A stretch of 64,000 nucleotides of DNA from Cribrihabitans marinus (GTDB lineage Bacteria > Pseudomonadota > Alphaproteobacteria > Rhodobacterales > Rhodobacteraceae). Below, piece after piece: positions 10,873-19,712 of the stretch (positions within the stretch are counted from its first letter, which is position 1; every line of letters begins with the position of its first letter). The notes beneath the pieces were generated by a model. It was not told the DNA's origin, made no database searches, and saw nothing but the letters and a program-made list of their open reading frames with translations. Position numbers and translations under genes: made by a program. The stretch covers positions 1 through 64,000 of the forward strand of contig NZ_FNYD01000002.1 of NCBI RefSeq assembly GCF_900109035.1, read 5' to 3'.

Positions 10873-12183
10873 GTGAAAGACCTGACCCCCAACAAGGCCG
10901 ACCTGGACCCGATCGAGATCGCCTCGGTCGACGAGATCCGCGCCCTGCAACTCGACCGGCTGAAATGGTCGGTGCGCCACGCCTATGACAACGTGCCGAT
11001 GTACAAGGCCCGGTTCGACGAGGCGGGCGTGAGCCCTGACGATCTGCAGACGCTCGCCGATCTGGCGAAGTTCCCGTTCACCTACAAGAACGATCTGCGC
11101 GACAACTATCCCTTCGGCCTCTTTGCCGTGCCGCGCAGCCAGATCATCCGGCTGCACGCCTCGTCCGGCACCACCGGCAAGCCGACGGTGGTGGGCTATA
11201 CGCAGAACGATATCGACAACTGGGCCGATCTGGTCGCCCGCAGCCTGCGCGCCAGCGGCCTGCGCCGCGGCGACATGGTGCACAACGCCTATGGCTATGG
11301 CCTGTTCACCGGCGGCCTCGGCGCGCATTACGGGATCGAGCGGCTGGGCTGCACCGTGGTGCCGATGTCCGGCGGGCAGACCGAGAAACAGGTGGGCCTG
11401 ATCACCGACTTCAAGCCCGACGGGATCATGGTCACCCCGTCCTACATGCTCAATATCCTCGAGGGGTTCCACAAGGCCGGTCTCGATCCACGGCAGAGTT
11501 CGCTCAACGTGGGCATCTTCGGCGCCGAACCCTGGACCGACGCCATGCGGCGCGAAGTCGAAGAGGCGTTCGACATGCACGCGGTCGACATCTACGGCCT
11601 CAGCGAGATCATGGGGCCGGGCGTGGCCAACGAATGCGTCGAGACCAAGGACGGCCCGGTGATCTGGGAGGACCATTTCCTGCCCGAAATCATCGACCCC
11701 GCCACCGGCGAGGTGCTGCCCGATGGCGAGTTGGGCGAGCTGGTGTTCACCACGCTGACCAAGGAAGGCCTGCCGATGATCCGCTATCGCACCCGCGACC
11801 TGACGCGGCTGTTGCCGGGCACGGCGCGCACGATGCGGCGGATGGAAAAGATCACCGGCCGCTCCGACGACATGATCATCCTGCGCGGCGTCAACGTCTT
11901 CCCGACCCAGGTCGAGGAACAGGTGATGGCCACCGGCGGCATCGCCCCGCATTTCCAGATCGAGCTCTATACCTCGGGCCGCATGGACGCGATGCGGGTC
12001 TATGTCGAGGCCGACCCCGACGCTGCCGACGAGCTGAGCAAGACCGCGGCCGCGCGGATGCTGACCAAGCGGATCAAGGACATGGTCGGCGTCTCGACCG
12101 AGATCGTCGTCGGCGACCCCGGCGAGGTCGAGCGCAGCCAGGGCAAGGCCAAGCGCGTGGTCGACAACCGCGAGCGGGGTTGA
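10873..12183 (+). CDS. paaK: PaaK: phenylacetate-CoA ligase
   Basis: 436 residues from a GTG with GAGG upstream. Adenylate-forming enzyme: P-loop SSGTTGKPTVVGYT near residue 97, IFGAEPW and DIYGLSEIMGPG in the middle, and the C-terminal YRTRDLTRL and GRSDDMIILRGVNVFPTQVE segments diagnostic of PaaK. Converts phenylacetate, ATP and CoA to phenylacetyl-CoA, the substrate of PaaABCE and inducer of PaaX. Confidence 0.95.
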   Translation: MKDLTPNKADLDPIEIASVDEIRALQLDRLKWSVRHAYDNVPMYKARFDEAGVSPDDLQTLADLAKFPFTYKNDLRDNYPFGLFAVPRSQIIRLHASSGTTGKPTVVGYTQNDIDNWADLVARSLRASGLRRGDMVHNAYGYGLFTGGLGAHYGIERLGCTVVPMSGGQTEKQVGLITDFKPDGIMVTPSYMLNILEGFHKAGLDPRQSSLNVGIFGAEPWTDAMRREVEEAFDMHAVDIYGLSEIMGPGVANECVETKDGPVIWEDHFLPEIIDPATGEVLPDGELGELVFTTLTKEGLPMIRYRTRDLTRLLPGTARTMRRMEKITGRSDDMIILRGVNVFPTQVEEQVMATGGIAPHFQIELYTSGRMDAMRVYVEADPDAADELSKTAAARMLTKRIKDMVGVSTEIVVGDPGEVERSQGKAKRVVDNRERG

Positions 12184-12187
12184 ACGG

Positions 12188-12784
12188 ATGGCCCGCACCA
12201 TCGCCAAGGACCACGACGAGAAACGCGGCCAGATCCTGAAATCCGCTGCGCGCGTCTTTGCGCGCGAGGGGTTCGACCGCGCGTCCATGTCGCAGCTGGC
12301 CAAGGAGTGCGGCATCTCGAAGGCCAATATCTACCACTATTACGGCGGCAAGGATGCGATCCTCTACGACATCCTCGAAACCTACCTGCGCGAGTTGCGC
12401 GACCTGATCTGCGGCATCGAGATCGCCGGGCTGGACCCCGCCGAACGCCTGCACCGCGTGGTCGAGGAGATCCTTCTGGCCTATCAGGGCGTCGATGACG
12501 AACACCGGGTCCAGTCCAGCGGGCTGGCCGCGCTGCCGCCCGAGCAGCAGAAGATCCTGCGCGGATACCAGCGCGACATGGTCGAATTCGTCTCGGGCAT
12601 CATCGCCGAGAATGCCGGCGCCCGCGTCGAGAACGACCCCGCCAAGCTGCGCGCCGCCACGATGTCGGTCTTCGGCATGCTGAACTGGTACTACATGTGG
12701 AATACCGGTGCCGGTACCCAGGCCCGCCGCGACTATGCTCGCCTGGTCAGCAACCTGACGTTGGGCGGGTTGCAACGGATCTAG
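12188..12784 (+). CDS. TetR-family regulator (probable paa regulator)
   Basis: 198 residues. N-terminal TetR helix-turn-helix: FAREGFDRASMSQLAKECGI followed by SKANIYHYYGGKDAIL; the C-terminal ligand domain is variable. Begins four bases after paaK, so it is co-transcribed with the pathway. Its likely targets are the two ACCGYTCGGT palindromes at 9590 and 19516, which overlap paa promoters. PaaR-like by context; the ligand (probably phenylacetyl-CoA) is inferred. Confidence 0.85.
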   Translation: MARTIAKDHDEKRGQILKSAARVFAREGFDRASMSQLAKECGISKANIYHYYGGKDAILYDILETYLRELRDLICGIEIAGLDPAERLHRVVEEILLAYQGVDDEHRVQSSGLAALPPEQQKILRGYQRDMVEFVSGIIAENAGARVENDPAKLRAATMSVFGMLNWYYMWNTGAGTQARRDYARLVSNLTLGGLQRI

Positions 12785-12947
12785 CCCGGGAGAAGGTCCA
12801 ATTGGATGCCGCAGGTCCGTTTTGAGCCCATGACCTGCTTGGATATCGTCACGCTGCAAAAACCCGCTTTAGGGATGAGGCAGGTTGGTCAGCCCGTAAG
12901 TCAGGAGGCAGCCGACTCTGAAAACCAGTGGCCGGCATGCAAGGAGA

Positions 12948-12989
12948 TTGACCTGTATCAAGAGTATTCAGTTCGAATTCAAGTATACT
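12948..12989 (+). promoter_or_regulatory. FNR/FnrL-type class II promoter
   Basis: TTGAC-CTGT-ATCAA at 12948-12961 matches the FNR box TTGAT-N4-ATCAA at nine of ten defined bases. A TATACT -10 element lies at 12984-12989. The box centre to -10 distance is what class II FNR activation (-41.5) requires, placing the start site near 12996, about 30 bases before the cytochrome ATG at 13027. This predicts low-oxygen (or Dnr/NnrR-type) induction. Confidence 0.65.
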
Positions 12990-13026
12990 GTCCCCAGTAA
13001 TCTTTGGGCCCAGGGATGCTCGGAAA

Positions 13027-13521
13027 ATGACACGTTTCAAGAGTATTGGCCTATCAGTCGGCGTTGTGTTCTGGGCGGTATCCGCGACCGCCCAGCAGGT
13101 TGATCCCCATGTGGTCTACGAGCAGAAATGTGCAGCTTGTCACACGCCGCATGCCGGAGAATTTGTCGCTGATAGCTTGGTTGCAACCAATGGCGGCCTC
13201 GCCGGGAAGAGTTCGGGGCGCCTGGTTCGTGACTCTCTGAAAGCGGGGCACGGCAGGCTGTCAGACACGGAAATCGACGTTCTGATAGAACAGTTCGAGT
13301 TTATTAATGAGTCTGGGGGCCTCTTCAAAGAAAAGTGCATTATTTGCCATGATAACGCAGCCAAGTTTGCGCGTCTCAATTTGATTCTGCGCGATAACGT
13401 ACTGACAGGACGCTACTCGGGCAAAGACGTCGCAGAATTTCTACTGACTCACGGACGGCTTGATGCGTCCGAGGCTCAAAGGATGGTCGAGGTTCTAACC
13501 CGGCAACTCTTGATACAGTAA
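13027..13521 (+). CDS. Exported diheme c-type cytochrome with duplicated module
   Basis: 164 residues with a signal peptide (residues 1-22, cleavage after TAQ or nearby). Two CxxCH haem sites: Cys35-His39 and Cys104-His108. The halves look duplicated: each has CxxCH followed 38-40 residues later by HGRL (His75, His142) and a short acidic helix. No Met ligand is conserved, so His75/His142 are candidate distal ligands. The gene stands alone between paa operons, with an FNR-type promoter and visibly lower GC than its neighbours. I do not recognise a named family; a periplasmic electron carrier is the safe inference. Confidence 0.8.
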   Translation: MTRFKSIGLSVGVVFWAVSATAQQVDPHVVYEQKCAACHTPHAGEFVADSLVATNGGLAGKSSGRLVRDSLKAGHGRLSDTEIDVLIEQFEFINESGGLFKEKCIICHDNAAKFARLNLILRDNVLTGRYSGKDVAEFLLTHGRLDASEAQRMVEVLTRQLLIQ

Positions 13522-13663
13522 TCAAGCCAGGCATTTGCACGCGCAAATATCCAGACGCCTTTGCACCTGTTCAATGATAGCATGCTAAACGCCGTGCGCT
13601 CTACCCATTTGGATAGGTGGTGACCTGCTTCCCTAGGAGTCCGTGTTTACAAGTAAGCTCTGT

Positions 13664-14422
13664 TCAGGGCCGTGCCAGCCCCAGCTCCTCCAGCACCTTC
13701 GCCGCGTTGCGCTCCCAGCGCTCGCGCAGATCTCCGGTCGGCATCTTGCGCAGCCCCATCGCCTGCAGGGCCTCAGACCGGCGCGGGTCGGTGCCGCCGA
13801 AGCTTTGGGCGACCCGGGGCCACCAGTAGTCCGCCGAGGTCTGCAGGTCGTCCGACCGGCCCTGATCGGCCAGCTTTGCGGCGCCTTCCCGGCCCAGTTC
13901 GGCATGGCGCGCCTCGATCGGTGCGATGGCGCGGAAGGCCTCGGCCAGGGGCTGATAGGATACCGTCTGGAACTCGGCCAGCTGCTCGTTCACCGCCAGA
14001 CCCATCAGCAGGTTCATCATCACCGCGTCGGCCCAGCCCTGCAGCGGGTAGTTGAACACCGCCAGCCGCATGTCATGCTCGGACCGGGAGGCGCCGATAT
14101 CGGCGTCGCGGTCCAGGCGCGCGGTCCACGGGTGGTGGTTGACATAGCGGTCGGTATCCGCGCCGAATTCGCCCATCAGTTTCAGCACCTTGCCGGCATT
14201 GTCGGTCTTTTCCAGCACGATCTTGGCCGCCGCGATCCGCTCCTTGATGCCGGGGCCTGCGTTGATCGTGTCGGCAAAGCCGGCGGCGCCGGCCAACTCG
14301 CTGTCGACGAAGGTTGCCATCAGTTTCAGCAACTCGGCGCGATAGCGTGGCGGCACGTTGGCCGGGCTGGTCAGCTTGCCGCCCTCGGCCAGGTAGCTTT
14401 CGATCGTCATCTCTTCGGACAT
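13664..14422 (-). CDS. PaaA/PaaC-like ferritin-fold protein (phenylacetic acid catabolic family)
   Basis: 252 residues, all-alpha, resembling the PaaA/PaaC family. Helix-borne residues in metal-ligand positions are Glu42, Glu146 and Glu170-x-x-His173, but the first ExxH (DEAGH in PaaA) reads DNAGK here (Asn75, Lys78). So only part of a di-iron site remains, as in the structural subunit PaaC. It is the last gene of paaJABCDE, 10 bases after paaE. A GAGGAG site precedes its ATG. A fourth oxygenase-associated subunit or chaperone is inferred; its function is not known to me. Confidence 0.75.
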   Translation of the reverse strand: MSEEMTIESYLAEGGKLTSPANVPPRYRAELLKLMATFVDSELAGAAGFADTINAGPGIKERIAAAKIVLEKTDNAGKVLKLMGEFGADTDRYVNHHPWTARLDRDADIGASRSEHDMRLAVFNYPLQGWADAVMMNLLMGLAVNEQLAEFQTVSYQPLAEAFRAIAPIEARHAELGREGAAKLADQGRSDDLQTSADYWWPRVAQSFGGTDPRRSEALQAMGLRKMPTGDLRERWERNAAKVLEELGLARP

Positions 14423-14432
14423 GGTACTCTCC

Positions 14433-15506
14433 TCACTGGTCGTAATCGACGACGAGCTTGTCGGTCAGCGGATAGGACTGGCAGCTGAGCACATAGCCCT
14501 TGGCGACCTCGTAATCCTCGAGCGCGTGGTTGGCGGCCATCTCGACCTCGCCTTCCAGCACCCGGCAGCGGCAGGTCGAGCAGACCCCGGCCTTGCAGGC
14601 AAAGGGCGCGTCCATCGCGTTTTCCAGCGCGGCGTCCAGAACCGACCGGTCCTTGGGCATGGTCAGCGTCTGCGTCGCGCCGTCCAGCGTGATCGTGGCC
14701 GTGGTCTGGTTGGCGCTGCTGGCCGCGTCCGCCGCCACCGCCTTGCGCCTGGCGCGGCCGGGCTGGGCGCTGGCGAACAGCTCGAACTTGATCTGGCTGT
14801 CGGTCATGCCATGCGCCCGCAAGGCCGAGGCGATGCCCAGCATCATCGGCTCCGGCCCGCAGATGAACGCCGTGTCGACGTCCTCGATGTCGATCCAGTG
14901 CTGGAACAGCTGGGCGCATTTCTCGGCCGTCACCAAGCCGGTGAACAGCTCGATCTCCTGCGCGTCGGTTTCCAGGACATGGATGACGTTGAGCCGGCCC
15001 ATGTAGAGGTTCTTGAGATCCTCCAACTCCTCGCGGAACATGATCGAGTTCACGCCCGTGTTGGCATAGACCAGCGTGAAGCGCGACCGCGGCTCGCGCG
15101 CCAGAGTGGTTTTGAGGATCGACAGCACCGGGGTGATCCCGGACCCCCCGGCGAATCCCAGGTAGTGACGTTCGGCCCGCGGGTCGAGCGCCGTGTGGAA
15201 CCCGCCCATCGGTGGCATCGCTTGCAGCGTGTCGCCCGGCTTCAGGTCGGTATTGGCCCAGGTCGAGAAGGCGCCGCCCTCGACCCGCTTGATGCCGACC
15301 TGAAGGATGCCGTCATCCTTGCCCGCGCAGATCGAATAGGACCGGCGCAACTCTTCGCCGTCGAACTCGCGGCGGAAGGTCAGGTATTGCCCCTGGATGA
15401 AGTCGAATTCCCCGGCCGCGCCGTTGGCGGGCTTGAGTGTCACCACCACCGCGTCGCGGATCGTTTTCTTGACGTCGGTGACGTGCAGATCGTGAAAGCG
15501 TGCCAT
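14433..15506 (-). CDS. paaE: PaaE: phenylacetyl-CoA 1,2-epoxidase, reductase subunit
   Basis: 357 residues. N-terminal FAD-binding domain with RRSYSIC (about residue 52), NAD-binding domain with GGSGITPVLSILK (about 120), and a C-terminal plant-type [2Fe-2S] domain with CKAGVCSTCRCRV plus a distal Cys in LSCQSYP. Transfers electrons from NADPH to the PaaABC di-iron oxygenase. Eleven bases after paaD. Confidence 0.94.
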   Translation of the reverse strand: MARFHDLHVTDVKKTIRDAVVVTLKPANGAAGEFDFIQGQYLTFRREFDGEELRRSYSICAGKDDGILQVGIKRVEGGAFSTWANTDLKPGDTLQAMPPMGGFHTALDPRAERHYLGFAGGSGITPVLSILKTTLAREPRSRFTLVYANTGVNSIMFREELEDLKNLYMGRLNVIHVLETDAQEIELFTGLVTAEKCAQLFQHWIDIEDVDTAFICGPEPMMLGIASALRAHGMTDSQIKFELFASAQPGRARRKAVAADAASSANQTTATITLDGATQTLTMPKDRSVLDAALENAMDAPFACKAGVCSTCRCRVLEGEVEMAANHALEDYEVAKGYVLSCQSYPLTDKLVVDYDQ

Positions 15507-15516
15507 CCGGTCCTCC

Positions 15517-16002
15517 TCAGATGCACTTGAAATAGTCGAACGGTTCCAGGCAGTCAGTGCAGCGCCAATGCGCCTTGCACGGGGTCGAACCGAACTGGCT
15601 GACCTTTTCCACCGCCGCGCTGCCGCACCGTGGACAGCGTTCGGGGCCGCCTGCGGGCTGGGGCGGCGCGATGCCGTATTCCTCCAGCCGGGCGCGGCCC
15701 TTCTCGCTCAGCCAGTCGGTCGTCCAGGCGGGCGAAATCTGCGTCTTCAGCGCCACTTTGCCGATGCCCCGGTCGCGCAGCGCGGTCTCGATATCCATCG
15801 CGATCACGCTGGTGGCGGGGCAGCCCGAATAGGTCGGCGTGACCGTCACCTCCAGCGTGTCGCCGGCCCAGGCCACGTCGCGCACGATGCCCAGATCCAC
15901 GACCGAGATCACCGGGATCTCGGGGTCCGGCACGCCGTCCAGCCAGTGCCAGATCCGCTCTGTCGTCGGTTTGTGTTCGGTTGTCGTCACGTTCGACTCC
16001 AC
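15517..16002 (-). CDS. paaD: PaaD: epoxidase maturation protein (MIP18 family)
   Basis: 161 residues from a GTG (GAAGG upstream). N-terminal MIP18-like domain with DPEIPVISVVDLGIVR, TPTYSGCPATSVI and a C-terminal zinc-ribbon-like tail, CPRCG...CTDC. PaaD is needed for a functional epoxidase and is thought to act in iron-sulfur or metal assembly. Sits between paaC and paaE. Confidence 0.92.
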   Translation of the reverse strand: MESNVTTTEHKPTTERIWHWLDGVPDPEIPVISVVDLGIVRDVAWAGDTLEVTVTPTYSGCPATSVIAMDIETALRDRGIGKVALKTQISPAWTTDWLSEKGRARLEEYGIAPPQPAGGPERCPRCGSAAVEKVSQFGSTPCKAHWRCTDCLEPFDYFKCI

Positions 16003-16065
16003 TGACCTTCTATTGCCGCGCCTGCGCCGGAGGCCCCGGGTCAGGCCCGGGGCGGGAAGAGCCTG

Positions 16066-16827
16066 CTACCAGGTCGCGCCTGGATAGGCGCGTTGCAGCC
16101 ATTGCATCTGCGTCAGCAGGTGGCCCAGATGCTCGGTATGCATGCGCCCGTTGCGGCCGCCCTTGTGGGCGAAGCGGCTGTCGGGAATTGTCAGCGTCGC
16201 CTTGGCCAGCACCCGGCCGACCAGGGCGTCGTAGTCCGCGCGCAGGCCGGACGGGTCGGGCGCGATGCCGGCCTCGGCCATTTCCGCATCGACCGCGTCG
16301 CCTTCGAACATCTCGCCGACATAGGGCCAGAGGTAATCCAGCGCCTCCTGCATCCGCGCATGGCTCTCGTCGGTGCCATCGCCCAGGCCGATCACGGTGT
16401 CGCCCGAGCGTTCCAGGTGATAGGTGACCTCCTTGCCCGCCTTCTCGGCAATTGCCGCGACACGCGCGTCCTTGGAGTCGCGCAGGCGGGTCAGCATGAT
16501 CGAATGCCAGGCATCGAACAGGAACTGGCGCATCAGGGTCCGGCCGAAATCGCCGTTGGGCATTTCGACCAGCAGCACGTTGCGGAAATCCCAGGCGTCG
16601 CGCAGAAAGGCCAGGTCGTCGGCCGACTTGCCCTCGCCCTGCACCTCGCCGGCCAGCCCCAGCCACATCTGCGTCTGGCCGATCAGGTCCAGCGCGGTGT
16701 TGGCCAACGCGATATCCTCTTCCAGCACCGGCGCATGGCCGCACCATTCGCTGACGCGATGGCCCAGGATCAGGGTGTTGTCGCCCATCCGCAGCAGAAA
16801 CTGAAAGAACGCCTCGTCACGGGTCAT
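16066..16827 (-). CDS. paaC: PaaC: phenylacetyl-CoA 1,2-epoxidase, structural subunit
   Basis: 253 residues from the ATG that shares one base with the paaB stop (TGATG). Ferritin-like helices with LGHRVSEWCGHAPVLEED near the N-terminus and KAGKEVTYHLERS in the middle. Known to pair with PaaA as an inactive scaffold. 63 bases separate it from paaD. Confidence 0.93.
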   Translation of the reverse strand: MTRDEAFFQFLLRMGDNTLILGHRVSEWCGHAPVLEEDIALANTALDLIGQTQMWLGLAGEVQGEGKSADDLAFLRDAWDFRNVLLVEMPNGDFGRTLMRQFLFDAWHSIMLTRLRDSKDARVAAIAEKAGKEVTYHLERSGDTVIGLGDGTDESHARMQEALDYLWPYVGEMFEGDAVDAEMAEAGIAPDPSGLRADYDALVGRVLAKATLTIPDSRFAHKGGRNGRMHTEHLGHLLTQMQWLQRAYPGATW

Positions 16828-17168
16828 CACATGGCCCCCACTTCGTCGGGAATGTCGAAGAATGTCGGGTGGCGGTACACCTTGCTCTCGCTCGGCTCAT
16901 AGAGCGGGCCCTTGTCGCTGGGCGACGAGGCTGTGATGTCGTTGGCCTCGACCACCCAGATCGAAACGCCCTCGTTGCGGCGGGTATAGACGTCGCGGGC
17001 GTTCTTGATCGCCATTTCGGCGTCGGGCGCGTGCAGGCTGCCCACATGGCGGTGGCTCAGCCCGTGCTGTCCGCGGATGAACACCTCCCACAGGGGCCAT
17101 TCGTGGCGCTTGGGCGGTTTGTCTTCGGTCTGCGGCGTATCGGGATATGCGGCGTTCGGTGAACTCAT
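16827..17168 (-). CDS. paaB: PaaB: phenylacetyl-CoA 1,2-epoxidase subunit B
   Basis: 113 residues, starting at the ATG after AGGTG. Contains the characteristic WPLWEVFIRGQHGLSHRHVG and the VYRHPTFFDIPDEVG ending of PaaB. Small subunit that links PaaAC units and is needed for interaction with PaaE. A longer in-frame reading exists upstream but has the composition of an untranslated frame. Confidence 0.94.
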   Translation of the reverse strand: MSSPNAAYPDTPQTEDKPPKRHEWPLWEVFIRGQHGLSHRHVGSLHAPDAEMAIKNARDVYTRRNEGVSIWVVEANDITASSPSDKGPLYEPSESKVYRHPTFFDIPDEVGAM

Positions 17169-17286
17169 CTGGGCACCTCTTGATGGCTTGCCTTGACTGT
17201 CGCGCGGCGGAAACCTGGGTTCCGGGCGGCGCTGCGATTTCCGGCGATCCGATGCCGGCCTCTCTGGCGCGGCATCGGATCGAAGG

Positions 17287-18264
17287 TTATTCCGCGGCCA
17301 CTTTCGCGGCCTTGCGTTTCTGCGCGTGGGCCAGCAGTCCGTCGCGCACCCATTTGCCGTCGTCCCACGCCTTGTTGCGCGCGGCCAGACGGTCGACATT
17401 GCAGGGGCCGTTGCCCTTGATCACGTCGAAGAACTCGGACCAGTCCGGCTCGGAAAAGTCGTAGTGACCGCTTTCCTCGTTCCACTTCAGGTCGGGATCG
17501 GGGATGGTCAGGCCCAGGTATTCGGCCTGCGGCACGGTCTGGTCGACGAATTTCTGGCGCAGCTCGTCATTGGTGTTGATCTTGATCTTCCACGCCATCG
17601 ACTGCTCGGAATGAACCGAGTCCTTGTCGGACGGGCCGAACATCATCAGCGACGGATACCAGAAGCGGTTGAGCGCATCCTGCGCCATCTTCTTCTGTTC
17701 CGGCGTGCCCTCGGCCATCTTGCGGATCGCGTCATAGCCCTGCCGCTGGTGAAAGCTCTCTTCCTTGCAGATGCGGATCATCGCGCGGGAATAGGGGCCG
17801 AACGAGGTGCGCTGCAGCGGCACCTGGTTCATGATCGCCGCACCATCGACCAGCCAGCCCACCGCGCCGATATCGGCCCAGTTGAGCGTCGGGTAGTTGA
17901 AGATCGAGGAATACTTCATCCGCCCGTCCAGCAGCATCTCGGTCAGTTCGTCGCGGCTGACGCCCAGCGTCTCGGCGGCGCAATAGAGGTAGAGCCCATG
18001 CCCGGCCTCGTCCTGCACCTTGGCCAGCAGGATCGCCTTGCGCTCCAGCGTCGGTGCGCGGGTGATCCAGTTGCCCTCGGGCAGTTGGCCGACGATTTCT
18101 GAATGCGCGTGCTGGCCGATCTGGCGGATCAGCGTCTTTCGATACCCCTCGGGCATCCAGTCCTTGGGTTCGATCTTTTCATCCGCGTCGATGCGCGCCT
18201 GGAAGGCGACAAGCTTCTCCGGATCGTCCTTGGTCGCCTCGGACTTGATCATCTGTGCATACAT
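17287..18264 (-). CDS. paaA: PaaA: phenylacetyl-CoA 1,2-epoxidase, catalytic subunit
   Basis: 325 residues from the ATG preceded by AAGGAGG. Carries both di-iron ExxH motifs, [12 protein letters not shown] near residue 103 and [12 protein letters not shown] near 178, and substrate-binding regions typical of PaaA. Uses O2 to form the ring 1,2-epoxide of phenylacetyl-CoA. Lies 13 bases after paaJ and heads the paaABCDE block. Confidence 0.96.
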   Translation of the reverse strand: MYAQMIKSEATKDDPEKLVAFQARIDADEKIEPKDWMPEGYRKTLIRQIGQHAHSEIVGQLPEGNWITRAPTLERKAILLAKVQDEAGHGLYLYCAAETLGVSRDELTEMLLDGRMKYSSIFNYPTLNWADIGAVGWLVDGAAIMNQVPLQRTSFGPYSRAMIRICKEESFHQRQGYDAIRKMAEGTPEQKKMAQDALNRFWYPSLMMFGPSDKDSVHSEQSMAWKIKINTNDELRQKFVDQTVPQAEYLGLTIPDPDLKWNEESGHYDFSEPDWSEFFDVIKGNGPCNVDRLAARNKAWDDGKWVRDGLLAHAQKRKAAKVAAE

Positions 18265-18277
18265 CGGGTGTCCTCCC

Positions 18278-19480
18278 TTACACGCGTTCGAGAATGAGGG
18301 CGGCGCCCTGGCCCACGCCCACGCACATGGTGCAAAGCGCATAGCGCCCGCCGGTGCGTTTCAACTGATAGGCCGCCGCCATCACCAGCCGCGCCCCCGA
18401 CATGCCCAGCGGATGGCCCATCGCGATGGCGCCGCCATTGGGATTAACATGGGGTGCATCATCGGCCACGCCAAGCTCTCTCAACGTCGCAAGCCCCTGC
18501 GAGGCAAAGGCCTCGTTGAGTTCGATCAGGTCCATCTGCTCGATGGTGAGGCCGGCGCGGTCCAGAACCTTGCGGCTGGCCGGCACCGGGCCGATGCCCA
18601 TCACGCGCGGCGCGACACCGGCGACCGACATGCCGACAACGCGGGCGATGGGGGTCAGTCCGTGCCGGGTCATGGCGTTCTCGCCGGCCAGCAACAGCGC
18701 CGCAGCGCCGTCATTGACGCCGCTGGCATTGCCCGCGGTCACGGTCTTGTCGGTGCCGTTCACACCCTTGAGCCCCGCCAGTTTCTCGGCGCTGGTGCCG
18801 GGGCGGGGATGCTCGTCGGTGTCGACCACCAGCGGATCGCCCTTGCGCTGCGGGATGGTGACGGGGGTGATCTCGTCGGCGAAGACGCCGGCCTCGTGCG
18901 CGGCGGCCCAGCGGGCCTGGCTGCGGGCGGCAAAGGCGTCCTGGTCCTCGCGGCTGATGCCGTAATCCTCGGCCACGTTGTCGGCGGTCTGTGGCATCGA
19001 GTCGATACCATAGGCCTTTTCCATCTTCGGGTTCACGAAGCGCCAGCCGATGGTCGTGTCATAGACGGTATTGGCACGAGAGAAGGCGGCGGTGGCCTTG
19101 GGCATCACAAAGGGCGCGCGGCTCATGCTCTCGACGCCACCGGCGATCGCCAGGTCATAGTCGCCCGCCTTTATGCCTCGCGCAGCCATGCCCACCGCGT
19201 CCATGCCGCTGGCACAGAGGCGGTTGATCGTGGTGCCCGGCACCTCGATCGGCAGGCCCGCCAGCAGCGCCGCCATGCGCGCCACGTTGCGGTTGCTTTC
19301 GCCGGCCTGGTTGGCATCGCCAAGGATCACGTCGTCGACCAGCGCCCAGTCCACATCCGGGTTGCGCGCCTTGAGCGCGGCCAGCGGGATAGCCGCCAGA
19401 TCGTCGGTCCGCACCTGGGACAACGCGCCGCCATAGCGTCCGATAGGTGTGCGCTGTGCATCGCAGATGAAAGCTTGCAT
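18278..19480 (-). CDS. paaJ: PaaJ: 3-oxoadipyl-CoA / 3-oxo-5,6-dehydrosuberyl-CoA thiolase
   Basis: 400 residues from the ATG after AGCGAGGAG. Thiolase signature residues: acylated Cys in [11 protein letters not shown] (about 90), [11 protein letters not shown], the active-site His in [17 protein letters not shown], and the C-terminal Cys in [11 protein letters not shown]. Releases acetyl-CoA or succinyl-CoA at the end of the pathway; also likely serves the beta-ketoadipate pathway (PcaF). First gene of the paaJABCDE operon. Confidence 0.93.
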   Translation of the reverse strand: MQAFICDAQRTPIGRYGGALSQVRTDDLAAIPLAALKARNPDVDWALVDDVILGDANQAGESNRNVARMAALLAGLPIEVPGTTINRLCASGMDAVGMAARGIKAGDYDLAIAGGVESMSRAPFVMPKATAAFSRANTVYDTTIGWRFVNPKMEKAYGIDSMPQTADNVAEDYGISREDQDAFAARSQARWAAAHEAGVFADEITPVTIPQRKGDPLVVDTDEHPRPGTSAEKLAGLKGVNGTDKTVTAGNASGVNDGAAALLLAGENAMTRHGLTPIARVVGMSVAGVAPRVMGIGPVPASRKVLDRAGLTIEQMDLIELNEAFASQGLATLRELGVADDAPHVNPNGGAIAMGHPLGMSGARLVMAAAYQLKRTGGRYALCTMCVGVGQGAALILERV

Positions 19481-19515
19481 TCCGGCTCCTCGCTGGTTTC
19501 GTGTGCGCAAATATA

Positions 19516-19560
19516 CGACCGCTCGGTCGGGTAATACGCAGAAAATGCGATTCGCAGCAA
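19516..19560 (-). promoter_or_regulatory. paaJ promoter with TetR-type operator
   Basis: On the minus strand, TTGCTG (19555-19560) and TATTAC (19531-19536) are separated by 18 bases. A perfect palindrome CGACCG-CT-CGGTCG (19516-19529) starts one base downstream of the -10, covering the likely start site. Its core ACCGCTCGGT matches the dctP/paaG operator at 9591-9600 except for one base. A repressor bound here would block initiation. Confidence 0.6.
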
Positions 19561-19712
19561 GAGAAATGTAACAAGATAAGAAACACTCCGCAAAACTCGT
19601 AACGTATGCTGGGGGTCGATCCGCCGCCTACTTACGCCGACTGCCGGGCCGCGTTGCGAAACCCCGGGCGAGCCCCTAGTCTGCGCGGCGGCAGGACACC
19701 CAGGGGCAGCAG

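Noticed and set aside
10369-12327. Long minus-strand frame opposite paaI and paaK
   Set aside because: The sense genes are unmistakable and the antisense translation shows no recognisable motif.
12891-12947. Possible small gene or leader upstream of the cytochrome
   Set aside because: Short frames here have no ribosome site in register and overlap the promoter region.
13533-13548. ATTTGC/GCAAAT hairpin after the cytochrome gene
   Set aside because: No T-run follows and the stem is AT-rich and short, so I do not call a terminator.
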